From positions 1-36,453 of the IMG/VR virus record IMGVR_UViG_3300013130_000015: a stretch of 36,453 nt of DNA. The stretch is one strand, 5' to 3'. Origin of the DNA: a virus. Position 1 is the stretch's first letter. Each line of letters starts with the position of its first letter. This document shows positions 7,763-14,765 of this stretch, one piece after another. The translations under genes and the position numbers were made by a program. The notes below the pieces were generated by a model. It worked only from the letters and a program-made list of their open reading frames with translations. It was not told where the DNA came from and did no database searches.

Positions 7763-8230
7763 TTAGATAGCCTTCAGGATGTTCCAGTACAGGTCGCGCC
7801 ACGTTGCGCGCAAGTTGCCTGAAGTGAACTGAGCAACAGCGGGAACCGTGCCGTTAGTGGTCGTATACCACTCAACGAACGAGCCCTTGCGGCCAGCTTC
7901 GATGATGACATGGAGCAATTCAGCAGGTCCGACGATATCAGCACCAGCACCACCGGCAGGATTCGACTCCGTACAGATTTGGATGACGTGATTGCTGTAC
8001 TGGATTGCCGTGTTGCCGAGAACGTCCTTGGCACCGACAGCACCAATTGCCTTCATCCTGATAACAACGACCTTTTCGCCAGCGGCAGGGGTAGCATCAG
8101 CCGAGAGGGTGACAACAGGGTCTTCATTCGAGTCAAACGATTCGGTAACAACCGGAAGCGTCGGGATCGACTTCTTCAAGATGTCAACTAGCTCGCGAAG
8201 GCTCGCGACTGCTTTGTATGTAGTAGCCAT
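7763..8230 (-). CDS. Putative head decoration / virion protein
   Basis: A 155-residue protein with a helical start (ASLRELVDILKKSIPTLP), then mostly beta strands and Gly-rich loops (PAGGAGADIVG), ending WRDLYWNILKAI. It is encoded between the prohead protease polyprotein and the scaffold and capsid genes, where many phages place decoration or head-stabilising proteins. The Shine-Dalgarno site is GGAGAA. It opens the capsid operon, with a possible promoter and a hairpin in the 136-base gap upstream. No family was recognised, so the call is by position. Confidence 0.55.
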   Translation of the reverse strand: MATTYKAVASLRELVDILKKSIPTLPVVTESFDSNEDPVVTLSADATPAAGEKVVVIRMKAIGAVGAKDVLGNTAIQYSNHVIQICTESNPAGGAGADIVGPAELLHVIIEAGRKGSFVEWYTTTNGTVPAVAQFTSGNLRATWRDLYWNILKAI

Positions 8231-8258
8231 TTTCTTAATTCTCCGTTTTTGGTTTCGA

Positions 8259-8277
8259 GGCGCATTAAAAGTGCGCC
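8259..8277 (-). promoter_or_regulatory. 5' leader hairpin of the capsid operon
   Basis: Perfect GC-rich inverted repeat GGCGCA/TGCGCC (8259-8264 and 8272-8277) with a seven-base AT loop. It lies 29 bases before the first start codon of the decoration-scaffold-capsid operon. No T-run follows. A stabilising 5' structure is the simplest reading. Confidence 0.45.
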
Positions 8278-8337
8278 AGTTTCAATAAGCGCAAGTGAAC
8301 ACTTATTTTGTTGTAATAGATAGATTCATTTTATAGA

Positions 8338-8354
8338 GATACAAAAACTGTATC
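8338..8354. promoter_or_regulatory. Inverted repeat in divergent intergenic region
   Basis: GATACA (8338-8343), five-base spacer, TGTATC (8349-8354), between the divergent zinc-protein gene and the capsid operon. On the minus strand it contains a possible -35 (TTGATA, ending near 8352) with TATAAA 15 bases on, a sub-optimal promoter. It could be an operator. Support is limited to symmetry and position. Confidence 0.35.
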
Positions 8355-8366
8355 AATCTTGAGAGT

Positions 8367-8705
8367 ATGGACAAATACACTTGCTCAAAATGCAAAGAAG
8401 AGTTGGACCGTGATAAATTCCACGAGTTCAGGCGAAGTGAAGTATCACGACCAGTGACAAGTCAGTGCAAGGCCTGCCGGTCGGAATCGTACTATGAATC
8501 CAGATACACTGAAAAATGCGCGTGCTGCAACAAATGCAGAGGCCTATTAAAGAACAAGCTGTGTAGGCAGTGCAATGCAGACAGTGGGCTCAGGTGGTGT
8601 ACTGCCTGTGACAGAAACCTACCACTATATTTGTCGTACTATGGACGCTCTGCTGTGTGTAAGGAGTGCGTTAAGAGCGGACAGAACCAAGAGGCGAAGG
8701 AGTAG
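8367..8705 (+). CDS. Triple zinc-module cysteine-rich protein
   Basis: A 112-residue protein with three probable four-Cys zinc sites: C6/C9 with C34/C37, C54/C57 with C66/C69, and C78/C81 with C98/C101. The first module (YTCSKCKEELDRDKF...QCKAC) resembles the treble-clef zinc ribbon at the start of phage endonuclease VII-type HNH proteins, but no HNH catalytic part follows. It may bind nucleic acid or act as a transcription or anti-host factor; that is inference. It lies alone on the plus strand. Its last 35 bases overlap the end of the convergent polyprotein gene, so transcripts of the two are antisense at their 3' ends. Confidence 0.72.
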   Translation: MDKYTCSKCKEELDRDKFHEFRRSEVSRPVTSQCKACRSESYYESRYTEKCACCNKCRGLLKNKLCRQCNADSGLRWCTACDRNLPLYLSYYGRSAVCKECVKSGQNQEAKE

Positions 8706-11700
8706 GAGCACCTGCTGTTGGTGCCGCAGTCTCTGGAGCCTTCATGGGATGTTGCTTGGTCAAGGGGCCTTCAGAGCCAGGCAGAAGACTGTGCGCCAGA
8801 TGGGGTGTTGCGCCTGGAGCGTAGAGTGACTTACCGGTAGAGTCCTTCTTCTGTTCTTTGGCGTGCAGCAGAGCTTGGTCTGCACTTGGGAAATTATTTC
8901 CTACACCAAACGACACTGACAGCTTGTGCTGGCCATTAATAGGAGGAATTGAATCCAAATGATTGGTGGCATGTCGCATAAACATCATGGCGTCTTCGTG
9001 TGTGGGGAAATGGGCAACAAACTCGTCACCACCAGGCCTAAACACTTTGCCAGTGCCTACAGAAGCAGATGCCCGTCGCAGCGCATTTCCCATCGCTCTA
9101 ATAGCGTGGTCGCCTGCATCGTGACCATGAATGTCGTTTACATGCTTAAATGAGTTGGCATCCATAGAGAGCCACACACCGGGCCTATCACCATTCTTGC
9201 GGAATTGGTTGTAGGCGTATTTATTACCAACGCCTGGAACCATAGAGTCACCATAGGTGTGAGCGATAAATGCCTTCTCAACGTCTGGGTGAATGTGACC
9301 TGCAGCAACGCCTGCACGAATGTGCTTTGCCACCTCGTCTGGAGACATCACATTTTCAATGTCTTCGTCATCAGCCTTCTTGAGGTTGTTTTTACCACCT
9401 TTGTGATAGGTGATGGTTGCAACGCCATTCTTGGCATTGTTCAAAAGCAGTTGCAACTCGTGCGAGGAAATATTCCTACCGTCGAGAGTTGCACCTTTGT
9501 GTGAAACCTCAACACAGTGGGATTTATCCATACCAACTCGCTGGTAAGAAAAGACAGACGGCCTTTGAGGTGCCACAACGATGTCTGGCTGTGTAGATAC
9601 CTGGAACATTGCCTCTGGAGGAATAACAGGCTTGTGCTCTTGCTCAGGGTGTTTTATCTGTTCTTGCTGAATCTTTAGTGTGGAGGTTGGCCAACGCAGA
9701 CCATGCAGGCGACTGATAGCAACGGTGTCTACCGGACCTTCTGGCAGCATTGAATTGAGAATGCCGTGATAGTCTTCAAGATGGTGAATGTGTCCATTAT
9801 GAACCATAAATCGGCCAGCAGGATGGTTCCTGCCTTTCACGCCGATTGATACACTGTGAACCTCTGGAATCTTCCACTCATCGTTAATGAGAGCCTTGCG
9901 CAGTTCGATAACGCCTGCCTCCAACTTACTGGACTTCTCCAGGAAGGCCATGGAGTCTCCCACTTCCTGGCGCTGCTTTGCCGCACGCAGGAGTTTTGGA
10001 ACAATGTTGTGGTAGTACAAAAACATAGCGGGAACCTCGCCATAGTCTTTGACGTATTGTTGATGCAGCTGTGCAGTCCTAAGAGAAATGGATGAATCGT
10101 AGTGGCCCTCTTCGGCCTTCTCTACAGCATCCACCTTCGGCATAATTACATTCCAAAATGGAGCGTGTGACGTTGCTGTTTGTTGAGACAGGTTGGGGAT
10201 ACCCAGGTGCCGCTCATGTGGAGCAATGGTAAGCCAGTGAAGCCAGAAGGACGGGAAGATAGAGTCAGACGGCTTCTCGAAGTGCTGACCCCACTTGGGG
10301 TGATTAAGCATGTGCTTAACTGCAGGGTGGTTCATTAGATACCAGTAGTTCAACGGCTTGAAGATTTTCTCCATGGCGTTTACCTTCTTGGAGTCATTCA
10401 AGATGTGGCCCTTAAGCCATTCGATGGTGTCTGAATCCTTCCTCAGGTGCATACCAAAAATATGTCGCAAGAAGTGAGTATCAGGCACAACCGAATTACT
10501 GCCACCAACCATTCCCCATGCATACAAACCTGTCTTAATTTTAATGCCAGGGATTTGGTCTTTCGACTTCTCATTGAGCATATCGGAGACAGCTGAAATA
10601 GAGTCTGTCCTGTGCTTGTCAAACAGACTGTTTGCCAAGTCTTTATACCTGTGGTATTTCGCCATGGCATTTAAAGGCGCTTCAATCAAACCTGCTGAAC
10701 TAAGAAGTCCACCGTCCTTCGTATAGTACTGTGGCTCTTTTTCAAACGTTTCGCGTGACGTTTCTGGCAGCTGATTTCCCCTAATGGATGCATGTATCAA
10801 GGGGAATGCCGCCTCAAAACCAGGCTTGTCGGGAGATAGACCAGTCTGTCTCATTGCATCTACGGTGCGAGCGTACTGAAGCTCTTGTACTGGCACCTGC
10901 TTCCTAGGCGACAGCTGAGAGAACATAATCGCGTGCATAAGAACCTCGTAAGGTATCTTACCGGATTTGGCTAGATTGTGTACCTTGACCCAGTTTTCCA
11001 TGGCTGTATCCATGTGCTTCTGAATTTCTGGGCTGGCCATAATCTCTTGGTACTTTGCATCAGACTCGGGACCGTCATGGATTGGCACGTATGCCGGGAA
11101 TGAAGCCATGCTGGTGTGCAAGACGCCCTTCTCTGGGTCAAAGAATGGGTTCATATCCGGGTCGCCTGGCTTCTGCTTATTGCCACGAATAGTGGCGTAC
11201 TGCAGTGGTTGGGCAGCTTCTTCGGCGGCGGGCTTAGCCTTCTTAGGCAACTTCGGCTTAGCTTGCTTTGCGGCGGGCTTAGCCTTCTTAGGCAACTTCG
11301 GCTTAGCTTGCTTTGCGGTAGGCGCTTCATCCTTGCGCAGTTCACTCTTCTTCAACCGCTTGACTGCAAAATCCTCAGCCACATTAGTGAAGTGGTCAAT
11401 GAAGTCGTCAGACATTTCTGGCAACTTCATCTTGGCAAACTTGGCGAACTCTTCGCGGACAAATTTCTTATTCCAGCCATAGTCACGAATGGTGGCTTTA
11501 GCAGTGTTCACAATAGATCGACGGTCAAGGTCTTCTCGCTGAAGGGCAGCGCCGCCTGAAAGCGTGCTCGGTGCTGCGTCAGTGCTTCCAGCTGTCATTG
11601 CCTTCCGTAGCGCCTTGAGCTTCGCCAGAGACGACAAGAGGCCGAGTGACGCTTCGATTTTCTGGTCTAGATAGACAGTACCAACGACCATGGTCGTGCC

Positions 11701-12270
11701 ATGTGAGGAAATAGTTTCCTCGCTCTTGGCAAAATCCGAAGAGAAACCTTCTGGAGCATTGGGGTCTTCAATCAGTCCTGAAATAGCAGTCTTATTGCAC
11801 GGCTTCAGGGTCATTGCCACCTTCTTGGCAATGGCTTGCGAAATCTTGTTGCCGTCTTTTTTTGTAGTTGCACCCTCTATGGAGTACCTGACAACAATTT
11901 TCTCGTCATTTGCAACAGCGTCGCGAATTTGGGCTGCAAGGGCACGCGCACCATCGTGGCCAGCACCGTCATGGAGACGGACAATGCCATACAAGTATGG
12001 CACTTCCTTGATTTTCTTGAAGTAGTCTAGCTGACGCTCGTTTTCGCAGTCTTTTTCGTCAAAAATCTTCCTAGCATACACGATTTTACCGACCACCTCA
12101 CGACCGCAACCGTCCTTCTCACCCAGGTGCTCGTAATTGGCGACACCCCACCCTTCTTCGAGGGTGGTGATGTCGAGCCCTTCGATAGAAAGGACCTCGC
12201 CTGACGAGTCAATTGCTTGCGAGGCAAATACCCCGTCAATTAACATTCCGGTATTTTTCTTGCTGCCCAT
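8671..12270 (-). CDS. Prohead protease - HhH-GPD glycosylase-like - GGDEF polyprotein
   Basis: A 1,199-residue multidomain protein. About residues 1-185 look like a prohead protease (opens with FASQAIDSSGEVLSIEGLD; candidate catalytic His48 in NYEHLG and Ser130 in RYSIEG). Residues 223-248 match the capsid protein N-terminus at 19 of 26 positions. Residues 319-350 hold a Lys/Pro/Ala-rich linker with a 15-residue tandem repeat. About 438-620 resemble an HhH-GPD DNA glycosylase (YEVLMHAIMFSQLSP, IPGIKIKTG with Lys579, PDTHFLRHIF with Asp597). About 1027-1145 are a GGDEF domain (DANSFKHVNDIHGHDAGD, RPGGDEF at 1078-1084, SFGVG), without an RxxD inhibitory site. The last 50 residues are Pro/Ala-rich. 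I chose the ATG at 12270; a GTG at 12300 would add ten residues (MICLNLCIKD). Neither has a good Shine-Dalgarno site. Confidence 0.85.
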   Translation of the reverse strand: MGSKKNTGMLIDGVFASQAIDSSGEVLSIEGLDITTLEEGWGVANYEHLGEKDGCGREVVGKIVYARKIFDEKDCENERQLDYFKKIKEVPYLYGIVRLHDGAGHDGARALAAQIRDAVANDEKIVVRYSIEGATTKKDGNKISQAIAKKVAMTLKPCNKTAISGLIEDPNAPEGFSSDFAKSEETISSHGTTMVVGTVYLDQKIEASLGLLSSLAKLKALRKAMTAGSTDAAPSTLSGGAALQREDLDRRSIVNTAKATIRDYGWNKKFVREEFAKFAKMKLPEMSDDFIDHFTNVAEDFAVKRLKKSELRKDEAPTAKQAKPKLPKKAKPAAKQAKPKLPKKAKPAAEEAAQPLQYATIRGNKQKPGDPDMNPFFDPEKGVLHTSMASFPAYVPIHDGPESDAKYQEIMASPEIQKHMDTAMENWVKVHNLAKSGKIPYEVLMHAIMFSQLSPRKQVPVQELQYARTVDAMRQTGLSPDKPGFEAAFPLIHASIRGNQLPETSRETFEKEPQYYTKDGGLLSSAGLIEAPLNAMAKYHRYKDLANSLFDKHRTDSISAVSDMLNEKSKDQIPGIKIKTGLYAWGMVGGSNSVVPDTHFLRHIFGMHLRKDSDTIEWLKGHILNDSKKVNAMEKIFKPLNYWYLMNHPAVKHMLNHPKWGQHFEKPSDSIFPSFWLHWLTIAPHERHLGIPNLSQQTATSHAPFWNVIMPKVDAVEKAEEGHYDSSISLRTAQLHQQYVKDYGEVPAMFLYYHNIVPKLLRAAKQRQEVGDSMAFLEKSSKLEAGVIELRKALINDEWKIPEVHSVSIGVKGRNHPAGRFMVHNGHIHHLEDYHGILNSMLPEGPVDTVAISRLHGLRWPTSTLKIQQEQIKHPEQEHKPVIPPEAMFQVSTQPDIVVAPQRPSVFSYQRVGMDKSHCVEVSHKGATLDGRNISSHELQLLLNNAKNGVATITYHKGGKNNLKKADDEDIENVMSPDEVAKHIRAGVAAGHIHPDVEKAFIAHTYGDSMVPGVGNKYAYNQFRKNGDRPGVWLSMDANSFKHVNDIHGHDAGDHAIRAMGNALRRASASVGTGKVFRPGGDEFVAHFPTHEDAMMFMRHATNHLDSIPPINGQHKLSVSFGVGNNFPSADQALLHAKEQKKDSTGKSLYAPGATPHLAHSLLPGSEGPLTKQHPMKAPETAAPTAGAPTPSPLGSVRS
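11227..11316 (-). repeat. Two tandem 45-bp repeats inside the polyprotein gene
   Basis: Two directly adjacent, essentially identical 45-base units (11227-11271 and 11272-11316), each encoding 15 residues of the linker (AKPKLPKKAKPAAKQ phase). Being in frame and nearly identical, they point to a recent duplication that lengthens a flexible, positively charged linker between the protease part and the glycosylase-like part. Confidence 0.9.
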
Positions 12271-12303
12271 ATCTTTGATGCAAAGATTAAGGCAGATCAC
12301 ACC

Positions 12304-13287
12304 CTACTTGTGTTCTGTGCCGTTTTTTCGCAATAAATACTTCTCAGAATGGATTTTTAGTGTATGTTTAGAGGACCGGATTACAGCGCCTTCCATGATT
12401 TGATTTTTGTCAAATGTGGATGGACACTCGATCAGAGACTTGACCAGAGCGAGGTCGAAGGGGCCTTGATACAGAACCGGCACAACAGGCAGTCCGATAG
12501 CCTCACAAGTAGAAACCACTTTACTAAAATGGTAAGGCTCGTATTTATCAACAATTGAAAACACCCGAAAGTCAATTTTCCCATTCTGCAGTCCGTACTT
12601 CAGGTCCTGGTTGCCGAAAGCCTCGCCAAAAATGGTAGTGTCAGGCATTGCTCGGCAGATATCTTCCAGTCCGTACTGGCGTGCAGCCCTCCACCACAGA
12701 TTTCCTTCCTTCTCTTTCCACCAACAGTGATGACTGCCAACATGGAACTTATCGTCCTCCGACGAATAGACAAACCGTGCATTGCTACCATGTATTTTCT
12801 CTGTGACGTAGACATCCTCTCCAGGTTGAATCGCATCAGGGCAGCGCCGGATGTTCTCAACACCGTATGCGCTGGTATTGATTCTGGCAGAGCTAGGAGG
12901 AGCACTCTGTTCTCCGCTGAGAATGATGGGCTCAGGCTCTTCATACTTAAAGATACCCATATCCATGGTGACATCCTGACCCTCGACGACAGGACCCAAA
13001 CCCTCAGGCACAGGGACGACTACCCCCATAGAGAAAATGCCACGGATTTTCTTAGCCTTGATTCGGGCAGTAGGACTCTTGCCGTTACTCAGAAACTCAA
13101 ATGGGCCTGGACCTGTGGGGACAACTGCCTCAACGGGGACATATACACACAACTGTCCCTCCACGAAGTCGCCAGTCCTTACAATGACCGGGAAGTCATA
13201 TACATTACCAATTGATAGGGTATCTGCATTAGGATGTTTCCCCACCCTGGGGAACCGCACCACTGTCACGAAGGTCATCGTCGTCAT
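12304..13287 (-). CDS. RNA ligase, Rnl5 (DraRnl)-like
   Basis: A 327-residue ATP-dependent RNA ligase. Residues 1-110 form an OB-like N-terminal domain (RVGKHPNADTLSIGNVY, GDFVEGQLCVYVPVEAVVP). The nucleotidyltransferase domain follows with motif I EKIHGSN (Lys164, the expected AMP-accepting residue), motif III-like TIFGEAFG, motif IV EGAVIR and motif V LKIHSEKYL. N-terminal OB plus transferase with little after motif V, and the Lys position, match the Deinococcus radiodurans Rnl5 type. The ATG at 13287 has GAGGAAG upstream; a TTG six codons earlier is less likely. It overlaps the phosphoesterase gene by 59 bases, implying coupled expression and perhaps a joint role in RNA end repair. Confidence 0.92.
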   Translation of the reverse strand: MTTMTFVTVVRFPRVGKHPNADTLSIGNVYDFPVIVRTGDFVEGQLCVYVPVEAVVPTGPGPFEFLSNGKSPTARIKAKKIRGIFSMGVVVPVPEGLGPVVEGQDVTMDMGIFKYEEPEPIILSGEQSAPPSSARINTSAYGVENIRRCPDAIQPGEDVYVTEKIHGSNARFVYSSEDDKFHVGSHHCWWKEKEGNLWWRAARQYGLEDICRAMPDTTIFGEAFGNQDLKYGLQNGKIDFRVFSIVDKYEPYHFSKVVSTCEAIGLPVVPVLYQGPFDLALVKSLIECPSTFDKNQIMEGAVIRSSKHTLKIHSEKYLLRKNGTEHK

Positions 13288-14011
13288 TTTTGTTTTCTTC
13301 CTCAATTATTGAATAAGTGAACTTCTTTGAAGCTACCACGTCAGAATTTTCTTGACAAGTCTCTTCAATTATCTCTGTAATTAAAATGTTGATTGGCTTG
13401 CGCGTGATTCTCTCACTGTGATGCTCAACCATGGAGGCATTGATTGACAGCGTGTCTGAATAGAATCCGACCATGCCTGGAGACTCATGGATGTGACCAA
13501 ATACGTGAATGAGAGGCTTCAAGTCTTTCAACACGTTTGCCAATATCTCACACCCACAGTGGTTATTATACGCCGTGTCGAGGATTCCGTATGGTGGCCC
13601 ATGTGTAAGCAACACATGCACGTCTTTCGGTATATTAAACCATTTATGCGCTAGGTTATCGCCCCACCGGTCGAGGGTAAAGGACCAGCAACCAAAACGT
13701 GGCGTCCACGGACTGCCATATATATGGAGCCCACCAATCGTGACACCACTGTCCTGCAGGTAGGTAATACCTGGAAACTTCTTCAAGAGCCTTCTGGACC
13801 TGACCGGCCTTTGCTGAAACAGCATGTCGTGATTACCGGCAATAAATACCTTACGCTCGTAAGGCTGTACCGATAGCCACTGAAGGAAGTTCTCAACCTC
13901 CGAGAGGGTTCCATTTCTAGTGCAGTCTCCTGCGTGAATTAGTATATCACCACCAGGCAGCTTGAGCTGGTGGTGTTTGTTGTGCGTGTCGCTAATGATG
14001 GTGAGAATCAA
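13229..14011 (-). CDS. Calcineurin-like metallophosphoesterase
   Basis: A 260-residue protein with the complete metallophosphoesterase motif series: SDTH (Asp8, His10), HAGDC (Asp29), GNHD (Asn60, His61), LTHGPPYG and GHIHE. The spacing and the HGPP form resemble the UPF0046/MPPED branch, members of which hydrolyse phosphodiesters including 2',3'-cyclic nucleotides; exact substrate unknown. The C-terminal 55 residues are acidic and probably disordered, ending in the overlap with the RNA ligase gene. The start overlaps the upstream gene by ATGA. Together with the ligase it could heal RNA ends before sealing; this pairing is inference. Confidence 0.9.
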   Translation of the reverse strand: MILTIISDTHNKHHQLKLPGGDILIHAGDCTRNGTLSEVENFLQWLSVQPYERKVFIAGNHDMLFQQRPVRSRRLLKKFPGITYLQDSGVTIGGLHIYGSPWTPRFGCWSFTLDRWGDNLAHKWFNIPKDVHVLLTHGPPYGILDTAYNNHCGCEILANVLKDLKPLIHVFGHIHESPGMVGFYSDTLSINASMVEHHSERITRKPINILITEIIEETCQENSDVVASKKFTYSIIEEENKNDDDDLRDSGAVPQGGETS

Positions 14012-14376
14012 TGTTCCCTCACTCCAAGGTACTTGCCATTAACAAAAAGCGCAATCTCAGTCTGGTTCAGACTACTGCGCATCACATCGCAAAGGGCGAG
14101 TAACTTTTCCTGCACAATCTCGCTGTTGAAGCAATCAAAAGTCGCATAGCTATTGACAACAGTCACCTCTTCCTTGACCAAGGATCCAAAGTCGTCAACC
14201 CAACCACCGGCTGCCCTGTAGGACGTTACCCCTCCATAGAAGGCTGCGAGGCGAGTGCTGATAATCTCTACCCAGTCATCGTGGTCTCTGGTTCGGATTA
14301 CATCGCCGTTCTTGGTGACGGTTGGAACATAGACAGAAACCAAGAATCGCTCTTCTGCGTTTTTGAAGTTGTTCAT
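14008..14376 (-). CDS. Hypothetical protein heading the RNA-repair-like unit
   Basis: A 122-residue alpha/beta protein (strand FLVSVYVPT, then a Gly/Trp-rich loop VTSYRAAGGWVDD, strand EEVTVVNSYATF, helix, ending FVNGKYLGVREH). No family was recognised with confidence. It is the first gene of the unit containing the phosphoesterase and RNA ligase, overlapping the former by ATGA. The ATG is seven bases after the -10 element, so a leaderless start is predicted. AGGA inside the -10 could act as a weak Shine-Dalgarno site for longer transcripts. Confidence 0.65.
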   Translation of the reverse strand: MNNFKNAEERFLVSVYVPTVTKNGDVIRTRDHDDWVEIISTRLAAFYGGVTSYRAAGGWVDDFGSLVKEEVTVVNSYATFDCFNSEIVQEKLLALCDVMRSSLNQTEIALFVNGKYLGVREH

Positions 14377-14383
14377 ATGGGAT

Positions 14384-14411
14384 ATCCTACACGATTTTTA
14401 TTTAGTGTCAA
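14384..14411 (-). promoter_or_regulatory. Leaderless sigma-70-like promoter of the phosphoesterase/RNA ligase unit
   Basis: TTGACA (14411-14406), 16-base spacer, TAGGAT (14389-14384), and seven bases to the ATG at 14376. The predicted +1 is 14377, one base before the start codon. Confidence 0.72.
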
Positions 14412-14420
14412 GCGGGAATC

Positions 14421-14648
14421 TCACCCGACAAAAGTCTCTCCATTGGCGAGACACCATGCGCGCAGATTTTCTGCGGCAATGGCAATTGCTCGCTTGGGCA
14501 TTCTGAGTTGGTAGCCGTAGCGTCCCAGGCCTTTCAACTCGTCGAGTCGCTGGTGCTTTTCAATGTAGATACCCCACAAGGTCTCCCACTGTTTCCGCTT
14601 GGCTATACCGCGTTCGATCTCTTCCGTGACGTTGATGATGTTGTTCAT
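14421..14648 (-). CDS. Small helical hypothetical protein
   Basis: A 75-residue basic, helical protein (MNNIINVTEEIERGIAKRKQ..., ending WCLANGETFVG), not recognised. An in-frame ATG exists at 14666, but it lies inside the promoter (between the -35 and -10), so I start at 14648, seven bases after the -10. It has no Shine-Dalgarno site. Its promoter is nearly identical to the one at 3631, suggesting co-regulation with the zinc-motif protein there. It is divergent from the gene at 14766. Confidence 0.6.
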   Translation of the reverse strand: MNNIINVTEEIERGIAKRKQWETLWGIYIEKHQRLDELKGLGRYGYQLRMPKRAIAIAAENLRAWCLANGETFVG

Positions 14649-14655
14649 GAGATTT

Positions 14656-14684
14656 AATATATCCATTTACCGATTAAATGTCAA
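14656..14684 (-). promoter_or_regulatory. Leaderless sigma-70-like promoter with palindromic spacer (copy 2)
   Basis: TTGACA (14684-14679), 17-base spacer, TATATT (14661-14656), then seven bases to the ATG at 14648; predicted +1 at 14649. From the -35 to just past the -10 it differs from the promoter at 3631-3659 at a single spacer base (G for T in the centre of the palindrome). Confidence 0.82.
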
Positions 14685-14730
14685 GCAGAAATCTTCACTA
14701 GCAGTATCGATTATTCCGATACCATTTTGT

Positions 14731-14759
14731 TTGACATATTTGTCGATACAAAGTACGCT
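14731..14759 (+). promoter_or_regulatory. Leaderless sigma-70-like promoter (plus strand, accessory island)
   Basis: TTGACA (14731-14736), 17-base spacer, TACGCT (14754-14759), six bases to the ATG at 14766, so +1 is predicted on the start codon. The -10 is weak in the middle but keeps the TAxxxT ends. The -35 stands 47 bases from the divergent one at 14684. Confidence 0.65.
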
Positions 14760-14765
14760 GAGGGT

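Noticed and set aside
11227-11316. Direct repeats considered as a CRISPR or iteron array
   Set aside because: Only two abutting units, in frame, inside a coding sequence and without spacers: a duplicated protein linker.
14727-14765. Upstream in-frame ATGs at 14727, 14666 (minus strand) and 4467 as gene starts
   Set aside because: Each lies at or before the promoter that appears to drive its gene; the ATGs 6-7 bases after the -10 are preferred.
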